This document shows, piece by piece, positions 9,692 through 17,116 of a stretch of 64,000 nucleotides of DNA. The notes under the pieces were generated by a model. That model was given only the letters and a program-made list of their open reading frames with translations, searched no databases and was not told where the DNA came from. Every line of letters begins with the position of its first letter. Within the stretch, counting starts at the first letter, position 1. The DNA comes from Lachnoclostridium sp. (GTDB lineage: Bacteria > Bacillota > Clostridia > Lachnospirales > Lachnospiraceae). The stretch spans positions 91,743 through 155,742 of the forward strand of contig JAMPEY010000004.1 of assembly GCA_023664665.1 (NCBI GenBank), read 5' to 3'. The position numbers and the translations under genes are program-made.

Positions 9692-11199
9692 ACCAAATGA
9701 TGTGTTCCTTCAATTTTGGCGCCGCAATCTGACAGATTATAAAACTTTACCTGCGGATATTCTTTTATTTTACGCTCAATCCACTTGCGGAAGCCTATAA
9801 GGGAGTAGTCTGCATATACGACCTTTCCGTCCACGGACTCCACCGGCTCCATGGCGGAAGTATCTACTTTTCTGCTATTCATTGTGCCGCTGGCATGGGA
9901 ACGCTCCTCCGGATAAGACAAATCCGCGCCAACAAAATAAACCTCTTTTGCCCCTAACTGCAAAACAATATCCAAACATAAGGTTAGAACAGACCCCCCC
10001 GTTTCGTAGAGTCTGTATCCGAACTTTCCCGCACACCTCTCGGCAGCTTCATAGTCCTTTTGATAGGCAATGTATTTTTCTCCGCCATAATTTGCAGCCA
10101 TCCCCCAATACGCCGTAGAATCTACAATTAGCGGAACTTTTTCATTATCCACTCCCATAAGCTGTTCCATGGTAATTTCATTATCATCTAAAGCCACCAC
10201 ATAATCCGGCACAATTCCTGCATCAAGAAGTTTCTTCCACACTCTGGCCACAGCAACTATAATCTTCTCTCCGGAAACTTTTTTCAAAAAATCCAGACTA
10301 TGATCCAAAGAAGGTCCCGCTGCTACCAATACAACCTCCCTGCCTTGAATAAATGGTTCCACTTCATCTACATTATGGCTGCAATGCTTTTGATTACTTC
10401 TGAAATTTATGGTCAACGAATCCCTCTGATTTACCATGCTGTTCCAACTGATAAAAAAACGGGTCAATCTGTCCTTAAGAGGATTCTCCTGTATTTTTTT
10501 GACAGACGGTAAATGCAGCAAAATTCCTGTATCATGTTTTGTGTCATGCCGGGATAAGTATCTTACAAATTTTTCACCTGTTTTGTCCACAACATAAGTA
10601 ATGCATTCTTTGGGAATGTTGTCCAAAACACCACATTCCGCCGCCAGCTTGAACATCTCCTCATCTTCCTCAAAAACCGTAATCTGTACGGCACCCTTTG
10701 CTGCCTCATACAATCGTACCACATGATATCCTAATCCAATCCCCCAGACCACATAAATTTCTTTATTGGGGTCAAAACAATGTTCTACCAGAACCCGGGC
10801 TTCCTCCATAGGATTGCAGTTTCCGTGAAGATAGAGATTCGTGGGAAGATGCCTGACGGTCAAATAGCCTGAGGATGTGCTTTCCAGACAATAATCTTCC
10901 CGGATATCCGGCTCTTTCGGAACAATCATTCCTTTTATCAACGGCAACAAGGTTTCTTCCAATAAATCCGCCAGCAGAAGCATGTCTGCCTGCTCCAATG
11001 CCTGCATCATCTGCTGAAAAAGCGTTTTTACAGAATCCTCATTCATCCGAGCGATAATTTCAGAATCTTTTTGTATTTCCTGCAGTAGTTTATTAAAGCG
11101 CATACTCCCTGCTAAATAGTCTTGAATGCGCAGATAATATATGATTTCCTGTATTTGCATGATAAGACCTGATTTGTTGTCCATAACACATTCTGCCAC
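9688..11199 (-). CDS. maf: Motility accessory factor (Maf, DUF115) flagellin glycosyltransferase
   Basis: A 503-residue protein with the DUF115 core around residues 270-450: 'REVVLVAAGPSLDHSLDFLKK', 'IPDYVVALDDN' and 'VYFVGADLSYPEERSHASG', which matches the Maf 'GxDLA(Y)..G.tHA.G' block. Maf proteins transfer nonulosonic acids or other sugars to flagellin before export. A second copy of the same family follows upstream at 11229. The start is uncertain: GTG 11199 opens the frame, ATG 11184 is an alternative, and neither has a strong ribosome binding site. Confidence 0.8.
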   Translation of the reverse strand: MAECVMDNKSGLIMQIQEIIYYLRIQDYLAGSMRFNKLLQEIQKDSEIIARMNEDSVKTLFQQMMQALEQADMLLLADLLEETLLPLIKGMIVPKEPDIREDYCLESTSSGYLTVRHLPTNLYLHGNCNPMEEARVLVEHCFDPNKEIYVVWGIGLGYHVVRLYEAAKGAVQITVFEEDEEMFKLAAECGVLDNIPKECITYVVDKTGEKFVRYLSRHDTKHDTGILLHLPSVKKIQENPLKDRLTRFFISWNSMVNQRDSLTINFRSNQKHCSHNVDEVEPFIQGREVVLVAAGPSLDHSLDFLKKVSGEKIIVAVARVWKKLLDAGIVPDYVVALDDNEITMEQLMGVDNEKVPLIVDSTAYWGMAANYGGEKYIAYQKDYEAAERCAGKFGYRLYETGGSVLTLCLDIVLQLGAKEVYFVGADLSYPEERSHASGTMNSRKVDTSAMEPVESVDGKVVYADYSLIGFRKWIERKIKEYPQVKFYNLSDCGAKIEGTHHLV

Positions 11200-11228
11200 T
11201 TTCTACTTTCTCTCATACTATTACTGTA

Positions 11229-12794
11229 CTATGCTTCACATTTTTCCTGCTCCAATTTCTTTATTGCTTCCTCATAGGATTTGGTACCGGCAAGCTTTGC
11301 GCCGATTTGGGACATATTATAAAAAGTAATTTGGCTTGCCTCCTTGAATAAGGTCTGAACCTCCTCATAATATAACTTCATTATTTTATCCGTGTATACC
11401 GTCTCGCCGTTCACTCCTTCCAGCGGAATCATCCCTTCCAAGGAAACTTTTTTCCGTTGGGCGGTTCCCTCGGCATGGGTAACACCACCCGGATATGCCA
11501 TATCCACCCCTACCAGATAGACATTTTCGGCGCCAAATCGGGATGCCGCTATAATCGCCATATTCGTCACTGTACCTCCCACTCCCCATGCATCCTCATA
11601 TTTTTCTTTCAAAGGATATCCGATTGCCGTTTCCATTCCTGCCAAGGGAACAAAATATTTTTCTCCCTGATAAGCTGCCGCAAGCTTCCAATAGGTAAGT
11701 AAGCTAAGCAACAGAGGAACCTTTTGATCCTCTAGTCCCTCCATTTGTAACTGATAAATCGGTGGATCCGGCTCCAAAATGGCGACCAAATCCGGCGTAA
11801 TATCATTTTGAATCAATTTCTTGAATACAGTCCCTACGGCAATTAAAGTCTTCTTTCCTTGATTCTCCCGAAGAAATTCCAAATTATCATCCACGGAAGG
11901 TCCCCCCGCAATAATGATAAAATCTTTTTTCAATTTAGAGGTATCAAACTCCGATATCATTTTACCGTTTGATCTGAGGTTATTCCAATAGTTGATTGCC
12001 ACATCCTTCTTATGCATATAATGTGAACTATACTCTATCTTAACGGTCTCCAGAATCGGTCGGATGTCATCCGCCTCATTTTTCAGAGCCGGCTCAAACA
12101 AATAGGCTCCTGCATCTTCCTCCAAGGCACTGTTTAAAAAAGGACGCGGATCCTCATCTATCACCACCTTGAGATTTTCCTCCGGTATCCAATCCAACAC
12201 CCCGTATTGCTTGGCATATTGCACCATTCTGGGATCCTTTTCGTAAACATTCAGCAGGAGGGAACCGCCGGATACCTCATACATTTGATATATCAGGTAT
12301 CCCAATCCGCATCCCCTGATAGAATATTGCCTTTCCCGTGGATCATAAATACAGTCCGCAAGCTGTCTGGCTTCCCACATAGGATCTACGGTACTATGAA
12401 AATAGAATTTCCTCTCTAAATCCCGCAAAGTCAAAAAACCGGATACGGAAGTTTCAAATTGATAATCCCCCTCGTCATTTTCCACGCAGATATCACCCCA
12501 TTGTCTCATGCTGTCCTCTAACAATGGCAAGATTTTATGTTCAAAGAGATCGGCTACCAGCGCAGGATCATTCCCGACATCAGAAACTTTCTTTACCATA
12601 CTCCACATTTCTTTTCCCTTTGCCAGATCATACTGCACATACCGCTTGCATACATTGCATAGTTTTTGCAATAATTCATCCGCTTTGTCAACCAAATGCA
12701 CCAGATCATTCCTTCGGGCGTATTGTACCACCTGCTTTAATTCGCATATCAATCTTGCATCCTGATAGATTTCTTCCAAAAAAGCCTCCGCCAT
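11229..12794 (-). CDS. maf: Second Maf (DUF115) flagellin glycosyltransferase
   Basis: A 521-residue paralogue of the protein at 9688. The DUF115 core is clear: 'KDFIIIAGGPSVDDNLEFLRE', 'ITPDLVAILEPDPP' and 'VYLVGVDMAYPGGVTHAEGT'. The ATG follows GGGAGG at 9 bases. Two Maf proteins beside two flagellins suggest either two glycan types or division of labour between sites. The N-terminal 250 residues, including 'GCGLGYLIYQMYE', form the Rossmann-like region common in Clostridial Maf proteins. It is 29 bases upstream of the other maf gene and likely in the same operon. Confidence 0.8.
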   Translation of the reverse strand: MAEAFLEEIYQDARLICELKQVVQYARRNDLVHLVDKADELLQKLCNVCKRYVQYDLAKGKEMWSMVKKVSDVGNDPALVADLFEHKILPLLEDSMRQWGDICVENDEGDYQFETSVSGFLTLRDLERKFYFHSTVDPMWEARQLADCIYDPRERQYSIRGCGLGYLIYQMYEVSGGSLLLNVYEKDPRMVQYAKQYGVLDWIPEENLKVVIDEDPRPFLNSALEEDAGAYLFEPALKNEADDIRPILETVKIEYSSHYMHKKDVAINYWNNLRSNGKMISEFDTSKLKKDFIIIAGGPSVDDNLEFLRENQGKKTLIAVGTVFKKLIQNDITPDLVAILEPDPPIYQLQMEGLEDQKVPLLLSLLTYWKLAAAYQGEKYFVPLAGMETAIGYPLKEKYEDAWGVGGTVTNMAIIAASRFGAENVYLVGVDMAYPGGVTHAEGTAQRKKVSLEGMIPLEGVNGETVYTDKIMKLYYEEVQTLFKEASQITFYNMSQIGAKLAGTKSYEEAIKKLEQEKCEA

Positions 12795-12831
12795 ATTTGT
12801 ATGCCTCCCATTATGTTCACTTTTTATTCTT

Positions 12832-14025
12832 TTAGGACCAATAATCTTCTATATAAGCACACATATCTTTTATCCTGTGAAAATAAGTGTGTTCTTTCTT
12901 TACATTCGCTCTGCCGTTTTCTGCAATCCGGCGGCGCTCAGTCTCATGTTGCAAGTAAAATGCCGCCTTATCCACTGCCTCCTCACTGCTCTCATACAGC
13001 ACTAAGTCTTCCTCCGGCTCAAAGTATTCCAGAAAATCTTCCTGCCAGTTCGATAACAGAAAACCTCCGCATCCCATAATGTCAAATGCCCGTAGGGGAA
13101 TCCCTGTCTGTATGCTGCGCAGGGTAATATTTAAATTAATCTTGCTGTTATGATATACATATGGCGCTTCCGCATAATAGTCCGCCTTTCCCCTCACATC
13201 CGCATGGGGAATCCGGGCTTTTTCCGGCGTATACACACAGGTATGGAAGCGTTCCGCCATCTGCTCAAGCAAGGTATGCCTGTCCAATGCTGTTACCTGT
13301 CGCAGAAGATAATAGTTGGCATATACCCATTCAATGGTTTCCAATCCGTCTCCTGCAATCAGATAAGGACAAAGTCTGTCAATCTGCTCCACCAAATCCG
13401 GCATTTCCTCTAAAATCTCCTGAAGAAACTGATATCCGTACACTTTCCTCTGTGCCTGAATCAGTCCGTCAATCAGTCCTTTATAATACCCCGTCAAATC
13501 CTTCATTTTCCGAAAAGGATTGTGGAAATCTTCACTATATAAAGACCCTACAAAAGCTGCGTCACATTGATAATGGGATTTATTATATTTTTTCTTCAAC
13601 ATATCCTCATAATCATCTTCCGGAGCCGCCATGGGAAGATAATACACATTGCCATATCCCATATTCCGCAATTCCCGTACCGTATGAGAGTCAAACACAA
13701 AAACAAAATTCGTATCAAATTCCAATGTTTTGGAATAAAGCTGCGCAAAAGGGCTGTCATAAGTCCAGGAAACATAGGGAAGCCGACATGCCTTACAGGC
13801 AATGGCAGCCACGGGAAAATAATTTACCGTAAATACACAGGCATATTCCCTGCCCAATATCAAATGCACCAGTTTCTCTGTGTACTCCGCATCGTTTCTG
13901 GTATCGATTTTGTCTCTGGGAAAAGCTTCTCTTATCACGGCATATCCCGCTTTTTGAAATGCTCGAATGATAAAGGGTGTGCCAAAGCTGTGCCATTCTA
14001 AAAACAATATGGTATTCTTTTTCAT
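12832..14025 (-). CDS. CgeB/DUF3880-type glycosyltransferase
   Basis: A 397-residue protein sharing the layout of the plus-strand gene at 8516: 'VFTVNYFPVAAIACKA', 'YVSWTYDSPFAQLYSK', 'AFVGSLYSEDF', 'NLNITLRSIQTGIPLR' and 'DIMGCGGFLLSNWQEDFLEYF'. It starts 28 bases below the flagellin terminator, so it may be served by read-through from the flagellin promoters or by a promoter I could not see. It heads the minus-strand run with the two maf genes. Function as a flagellin glycan transferase is inferred from place. Confidence 0.7.
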   Translation of the reverse strand: MKKNTILFLEWHSFGTPFIIRAFQKAGYAVIREAFPRDKIDTRNDAEYTEKLVHLILGREYACVFTVNYFPVAAIACKACRLPYVSWTYDSPFAQLYSKTLEFDTNFVFVFDSHTVRELRNMGYGNVYYLPMAAPEDDYEDMLKKKYNKSHYQCDAAFVGSLYSEDFHNPFRKMKDLTGYYKGLIDGLIQAQRKVYGYQFLQEILEEMPDLVEQIDRLCPYLIAGDGLETIEWVYANYYLLRQVTALDRHTLLEQMAERFHTCVYTPEKARIPHADVRGKADYYAEAPYVYHNSKINLNITLRSIQTGIPLRAFDIMGCGGFLLSNWQEDFLEYFEPEEDLVLYESSEEAVDKAAFYLQHETERRRIAENGRANVKKEHTYFHRIKDMCAYIEDYWS

Positions 14026-14052
14026 ATTTATACCCTGCGAAAAATTATTATA

Positions 14053-14081
14053 AAAAGGGCTGACGATACGCCAGCCCTTTT
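14053..14081 (-). terminator. Rho-independent terminator of downstream flagellin gene
   Basis: A stem with a GGGCTG core, extended by four A-T pairs and by a CG step beyond one mismatch, closes a 3-base loop and is followed on the minus strand by a T-run. It lies about 20 bases past the flagellin stop. Confidence 0.85.
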
Positions 14082-14100
14082 AAAAGTTCGTTCAAATTTA

Positions 14101-14925
14101 TTACTGAAGCAAGGACATAACACCCTGATTTGCCTGATTTGCCTGTGCCAGCATTGCCTGACCTGCCTGTGCCAGAATCTGGTTGTTGGAATAAGCAACC
14201 ATCTCTGTAGCCATATCAGTGTCGCGAATCTGGGACTCTGCTGCCGTGGTGTTCTCCACTACATTCTCCAGATTGCTGATGGTATGCTCCAGACGGTTCT
14301 GTACGGCACCCATCTCTGCACGCTGGTTGTTCACGGATTTGATTGCTGCCTTGATGGAAGTAATGGCTTTCTTTGCTTCTGATCCATCGGCACCGGAAAT
14401 GCTCAAGCCGCTGACTCCGAGTCCGCCTGCGCTCATGGACTTAATGGTCAATGCGATAGAGTTTGCAGTTGTGCCTTCTGCGCCAACCTGAAGACCCACA
14501 CCGCTGAAGGTTCCGTCCAACAGGCTCTTCTCATTGAAGGTTGTGGTCTCTGCCACACGGTTAATCTCGGAAACCAGAGCATTGATCTCCTTCTGGATGT
14601 AATCGCGGTCTTCCGACTGGTTGGTCTCGTTTGCAGCCTTTACTGCCAGCTCGTTCATTCTCTGAAGCATATCGTGCACTTCATTCAATGCACCTTCTGC
14701 TGTCTGTACGCAGGAGATACCGTCCTGTGCGTTTGCCACAGCCTGAGTCAGACCTCTTACCTGTCTTCTCATCTTCTCGGAAATTGCAAGACCTGCTGCA
14801 TCATCTGCTGCACGGTTTACCTTGTAACCGGAAGATAACTTCTCGGTGGACTTTGCCTGAGTTGATGTTGTCAGTCCCAACATTCTGTTAGAGTTCATTG
14901 CTGTAAGATTGTGCTTTACTACCAT
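14101..14925 (-). CDS. hag: Flagellin (copy 1)
   Basis: A 274-residue flagellin with only the conserved D0/D1 helices: N-terminal '[21 protein letters not shown]', '[16 protein letters not shown]' and '[18 protein letters not shown]', and C-terminal '[11 protein letters not shown]' and '[18 protein letters not shown]'. No D2/D3 domain is present, as in short Firmicute flagellins. It differs from the copy at 15171 at about 12 positions, nearly all after residue 160. It has its own SigD promoter, a CsrA-type hairpin in the leader and its own terminator, so the two copies are separately transcribed. Confidence 0.97.
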   Translation of the reverse strand: MVVKHNLTAMNSNRMLGLTTSTQAKSTEKLSSGYKVNRAADDAAGLAISEKMRRQVRGLTQAVANAQDGISCVQTAEGALNEVHDMLQRMNELAVKAANETNQSEDRDYIQKEINALVSEINRVAETTTFNEKSLLDGTFSGVGLQVGAEGTTANSIALTIKSMSAGGLGVSGLSISGADGSEAKKAITSIKAAIKSVNNQRAEMGAVQNRLEHTISNLENVVENTTAAESQIRDTDMATEMVAYSNNQILAQAGQAMLAQANQANQGVMSLLQ

Positions 14926-14950
14926 AATATTTTCCTCCTTGAATTTGAAT

Positions 14951-14964
14951 CCGTTTCCCTACGG
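14951..14964 (-). promoter_or_regulatory. Likely CsrA-binding hairpin in flagellin copy 1 leader
   Basis: In the RNA, CCGU pairs with ACGG around a loop AGGGAA, which shows the GGA core that CsrA needs. It lies about 25 bases upstream of the start codon. A second GGA sits in the Shine-Dalgarno sequence AAGGAGGA, like the two-site arrangement on B. subtilis hag. Confidence 0.65.
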
Positions 14965-15031
14965 CTTCGTCTGTATTTTGTTCTTGCCAATTTACTCGGT
15001 GTTAAGTATTTGTTTGGCTTACTTGATAAGT

Positions 15032-15058
15032 ATATCGGAGACTTTTCCGATTACTTTA
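15032..15058 (-). promoter_or_regulatory. SigD (sigma-28) promoter of flagellin copy 1
   Basis: TAAA, 15 bases and TCCGATAT on the minus strand; consensus is TAAA-N15-GCCGATAT. Spacing is exact. The leader to the ATG is about 100 bases. Confidence 0.88.
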
Positions 15059-15119
15059 GAGGCAAACCGAAAAAATTTTAAAAGTTTTCGATAATTTTTT
15101 ATTTCTGGTTTTTCGCAGA

Positions 15120-15149
15120 AAAAGGAGCCGGTAAAAACCGACTCCTTTT
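15120..15149 (-). terminator. Rho-independent terminator of upstream flagellin gene
   Basis: An AAAAGGAG stem continued by CGGT/ACCG across one mismatch, followed by T residues on the minus strand, about 20 bases after the stop of flagellin copy 2. Confidence 0.82.
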
Positions 15150-15170
15150 GGTAGTTGCACATATAACTCA

Positions 15171-15995
15171 TTACTGAAGTAAGGACAATACACCCTGATT
15201 TGACTGATTTGCCTGTGCCAGCATTGCCTGACCTGCCTGTGCCAGAATCTGGTTGTTGGAATACTGAACCATTTCTGTAGCCATATCAGTATCACGAATC
15301 TGGGACTCTGCTGATGTGGTGTTCTCCACTACATTGTTCAGGTTGTTAACAGTGTGCTCCAGACGGTTCTGTACGGCACCCATCTCTGCACGCTGGTTGT
15401 TTACGGACTTGATAGCTGTCTTGATGGAAGCAATAGCTTTCTTTGCTTCTGATCCATCGCCACCGGAAATGCTCAAGCCGCTTACGCCGAGTCCGCCTGC
15501 GCTCATGGACTTAATGGTCAATTCGATGGAGTTTGCAGTTGTGCCTTCTGCGCCAACCTGAAGACCCACGCCACTGAAGGTTCCGTCCAACAGACTCTTC
15601 TCGTTGAAAGTTGTGGTTTCTGCCACACGGTTAATCTCGGAAACCAGAGCGTTGATCTCCTTCTGGATGTAATCGCGGTCTTCGGACTGGTTGGTCTCGT
15701 TTGCAGCCTTTACTGCCAGCTCGTTCATTCTCTGAAGCATATCGTGCACTTCATTCAATGCACCTTCTGCTGTCTGTACGCAGGAGATACCGTCCTGTGC
15801 GTTTGCCACAGCCTGAGTCAGACCTCTTACCTGTCTTCTCATCTTCTCGGAAATTGCAAGACCTGCTGCATCATCTGCTGCACGGTTTACCTTGTAACCG
15901 GAAGATAACTTCTCGGTGGACTTTGCCTGAGTGCTGGATGTCAGTCCTAACATTCTGTTAGAGTTCATTGCTGTAAGATTGTGTTTTACTACCAT
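15171..15995 (-). CDS. hag: Flagellin (copy 2)
   Basis: A 274-residue flagellin about 96% identical to the copy at 14101. Residues 1-160 differ at one position; differences gather in the C-terminal third (for example '[15 protein letters not shown]' against '[15 protein letters not shown]'). It is preceded by its own SigD promoter and a 200-base leader, longer than that of copy 1, containing a CsrA-type hairpin. The near identity of the 5' half at DNA level points to recent duplication or gene conversion. Serine and threonine residues in the central part are the likely glycan acceptors. Confidence 0.97.
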   Translation of the reverse strand: MVVKHNLTAMNSNRMLGLTSSTQAKSTEKLSSGYKVNRAADDAAGLAISEKMRRQVRGLTQAVANAQDGISCVQTAEGALNEVHDMLQRMNELAVKAANETNQSEDRDYIQKEINALVSEINRVAETTTFNEKSLLDGTFSGVGLQVGAEGTTANSIELTIKSMSAGGLGVSGLSISGGDGSEAKKAIASIKTAIKSVNNQRAEMGAVQNRLEHTVNNLNNVVENTTSAESQIRDTDMATEMVQYSNNQILAQAGQAMLAQANQSNQGVLSLLQ

Positions 15996-16021
15996 AATAT
16001 TTTCCTCCTTGAAATATGATA

Positions 16022-16035
16022 CCGCTTCCTTGCGG
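16022..16035 (-). promoter_or_regulatory. Likely CsrA-binding hairpin in flagellin copy 2 leader
   Basis: In the RNA, CCGC pairs with GCGG around loop AAGGAA. The closing stem differs from that of copy 1 by a paired change (C-G against U-A) while the GGA loop is kept. That covariation supports a selected protein-binding hairpin. Confidence 0.68.
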
Positions 16036-16191
16036 CAAAATTTGCTTGTTTACTGCTTGCATGATTCGCACATACCATCCTCACAGTAAACGGTTACCTA
16101 CTTCCTTTCAATTGTGCGAATTGAGTAGGAAGTAATGAACGAAAGCCTTCTAAGCTTAGATTAAGTAGCTTATTTGCTTTACTTGTTAAGT

Positions 16192-16218
16192 ATATCGGAG
16201 AGTTTTTCAATTACTTTA
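16192..16218 (-). promoter_or_regulatory. SigD (sigma-28) promoter of flagellin copy 2
   Basis: TAAA-N15-TCCGATAT on the minus strand, identical in both boxes to the promoter of copy 1. An A/T-rich inverted repeat, AATTACTTT with AAAGTAATT (16209-16234), overlaps the -35 element and might end transcripts from the upstream chaperone gene. Confidence 0.88.
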
Positions 16219-16249
16219 GAGGTTAAAAGTAATTTTTTAATTTTTTATT

Positions 16250-16723
16250 TCACTGCTTACTGTCCATAAACTGCGGATTCGCGGCTGCAACACTGCTCAT
16301 GGACTTATAATAGTCAAAAGCCGCTTTGGATGACTTGCGGTTATGACGGATGCCCGCCCTCTCCTTTGCAAAATATTCCTCAATCAGAATCTTATTGCGT
16401 GCTTCCTGCGCCTGAACGGACACGCTCTTATCCGTCACCTGTTTCACAAGCTCCTGCATTCGCTTTATCTGCTCCGCATATTTTACCCTATTGCTTTGCA
16501 GTTCCTCCGAAACCTTGGCATACAGGCTTTCAAATCCGTCATCCAAGCGGGTGAGCTGCTCAATCAGTCGCCCCTTTTCTTCAATAGCTTCATCAAATTC
16601 ATCAAGAGATGCCTTTTCCTCAGAAAAAATCTCATGCTGCTTTGTATTGTAGTCCTCAATTTTTCCCAGAACCTCTAATTTCTTGTGCAGCGATTCTTCC
16701 AAGATATCGAGATAATTCTCCAT
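16250..16723 (-). CDS. FliT/FlgN-like flagellar export chaperone
   Basis: A 157-residue, mostly helical, charged protein beginning MENYLDILEESLHKKLEVLGKI. The ATG overlaps the fliS stop as TGATG, so translation is coupled and I prefer it to an in-frame upstream ATG within fliS. Gene order fliD-fliS-this matches fliT position in other bacteria, and size and helix content fit a chaperone of the FlgN/FliT type. Sequence motifs are weak, so the name is by context. Its last residues, rich in Ser, Ala and Asn, look disordered. Confidence 0.6.
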   Translation of the reverse strand: MENYLDILEESLHKKLEVLGKIEDYNTKQHEIFSEEKASLDEFDEAIEEKGRLIEQLTRLDDGFESLYAKVSEELQSNRVKYAEQIKRMQELVKQVTDKSVSVQAQEARNKILIEEYFAKERAGIRHNRKSSKAAFDYYKSMSSVAAANPQFMDSKQ

Positions 16724-17109
16724 CACCCGTTTCCTTTCTCCTGATTGATGCGCATTACCTCTTTCCATGTATCACGCACAGAGCGAAGATGCATCAGAAC
16801 CTCTTCCAGAATTTCTTTGTCCTTCTTCAGATTTGCCTGTACAAGGCGTTCTGACAGATAAACATATATCCTTTCAAAGTCCTGTGCCACCGGATATTTC
16901 ATATCCAGCGTCTGGCGCAGATAATCTATAATCCTCTGCGTACGCATAATATTATCGTGAGCTTTGGTAATATTCTTCTGCTCGATGGCCACTTCCGCCA
17001 CATTACAGAACTTGATGGCTCCCTCGTAAAGCATGAGCGTCAGCTCCGCCGGCGTTGCTGTCAATATTTTACTGTTATTGTATTGGGCGTACGCATTCGG
17101 TAATGCCAT
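16723..17109 (-). CDS. fliS: Flagellin export chaperone FliS
   Basis: 128 residues beginning 'MALPNAYAQYNNSKILTATPAELTLMLYEGAIKFC', the FliS signature: a tyrosine-rich start, then LTLMLYEGAI. FliS keeps cytoplasmic flagellin unfolded and, in Firmicutes, also works with the FliW-CsrA switch by sequestering flagellin. It starts 7 bases after the fliD stop with AGGAGG within the gap. Confidence 0.93.
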   Translation of the reverse strand: MALPNAYAQYNNSKILTATPAELTLMLYEGAIKFCNVAEVAIEQKNITKAHDNIMRTQRIIDYLRQTLDMKYPVAQDFERIYVYLSERLVQANLKKDKEILEEVLMHLRSVRDTWKEVMRINQEKGNG

Positions 17110-17116
17110 ATCAGTA

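Noticed and set aside
13161-13832. A plus-strand open frame of 223 codons inside the CgeB-type gene
   Set aside because: It is antisense to a conserved glycosyltransferase and its composition (rich in Pro, His, Ser) is that of a shadow frame.
16209-16234. AATTACTTT/AAAGTAATT as a clear terminator of the fliD-fliS operon
   Set aside because: The stem is almost all A-T, has no clear T-run after it, and overlaps the SigD promoter; it is noted only as possible.
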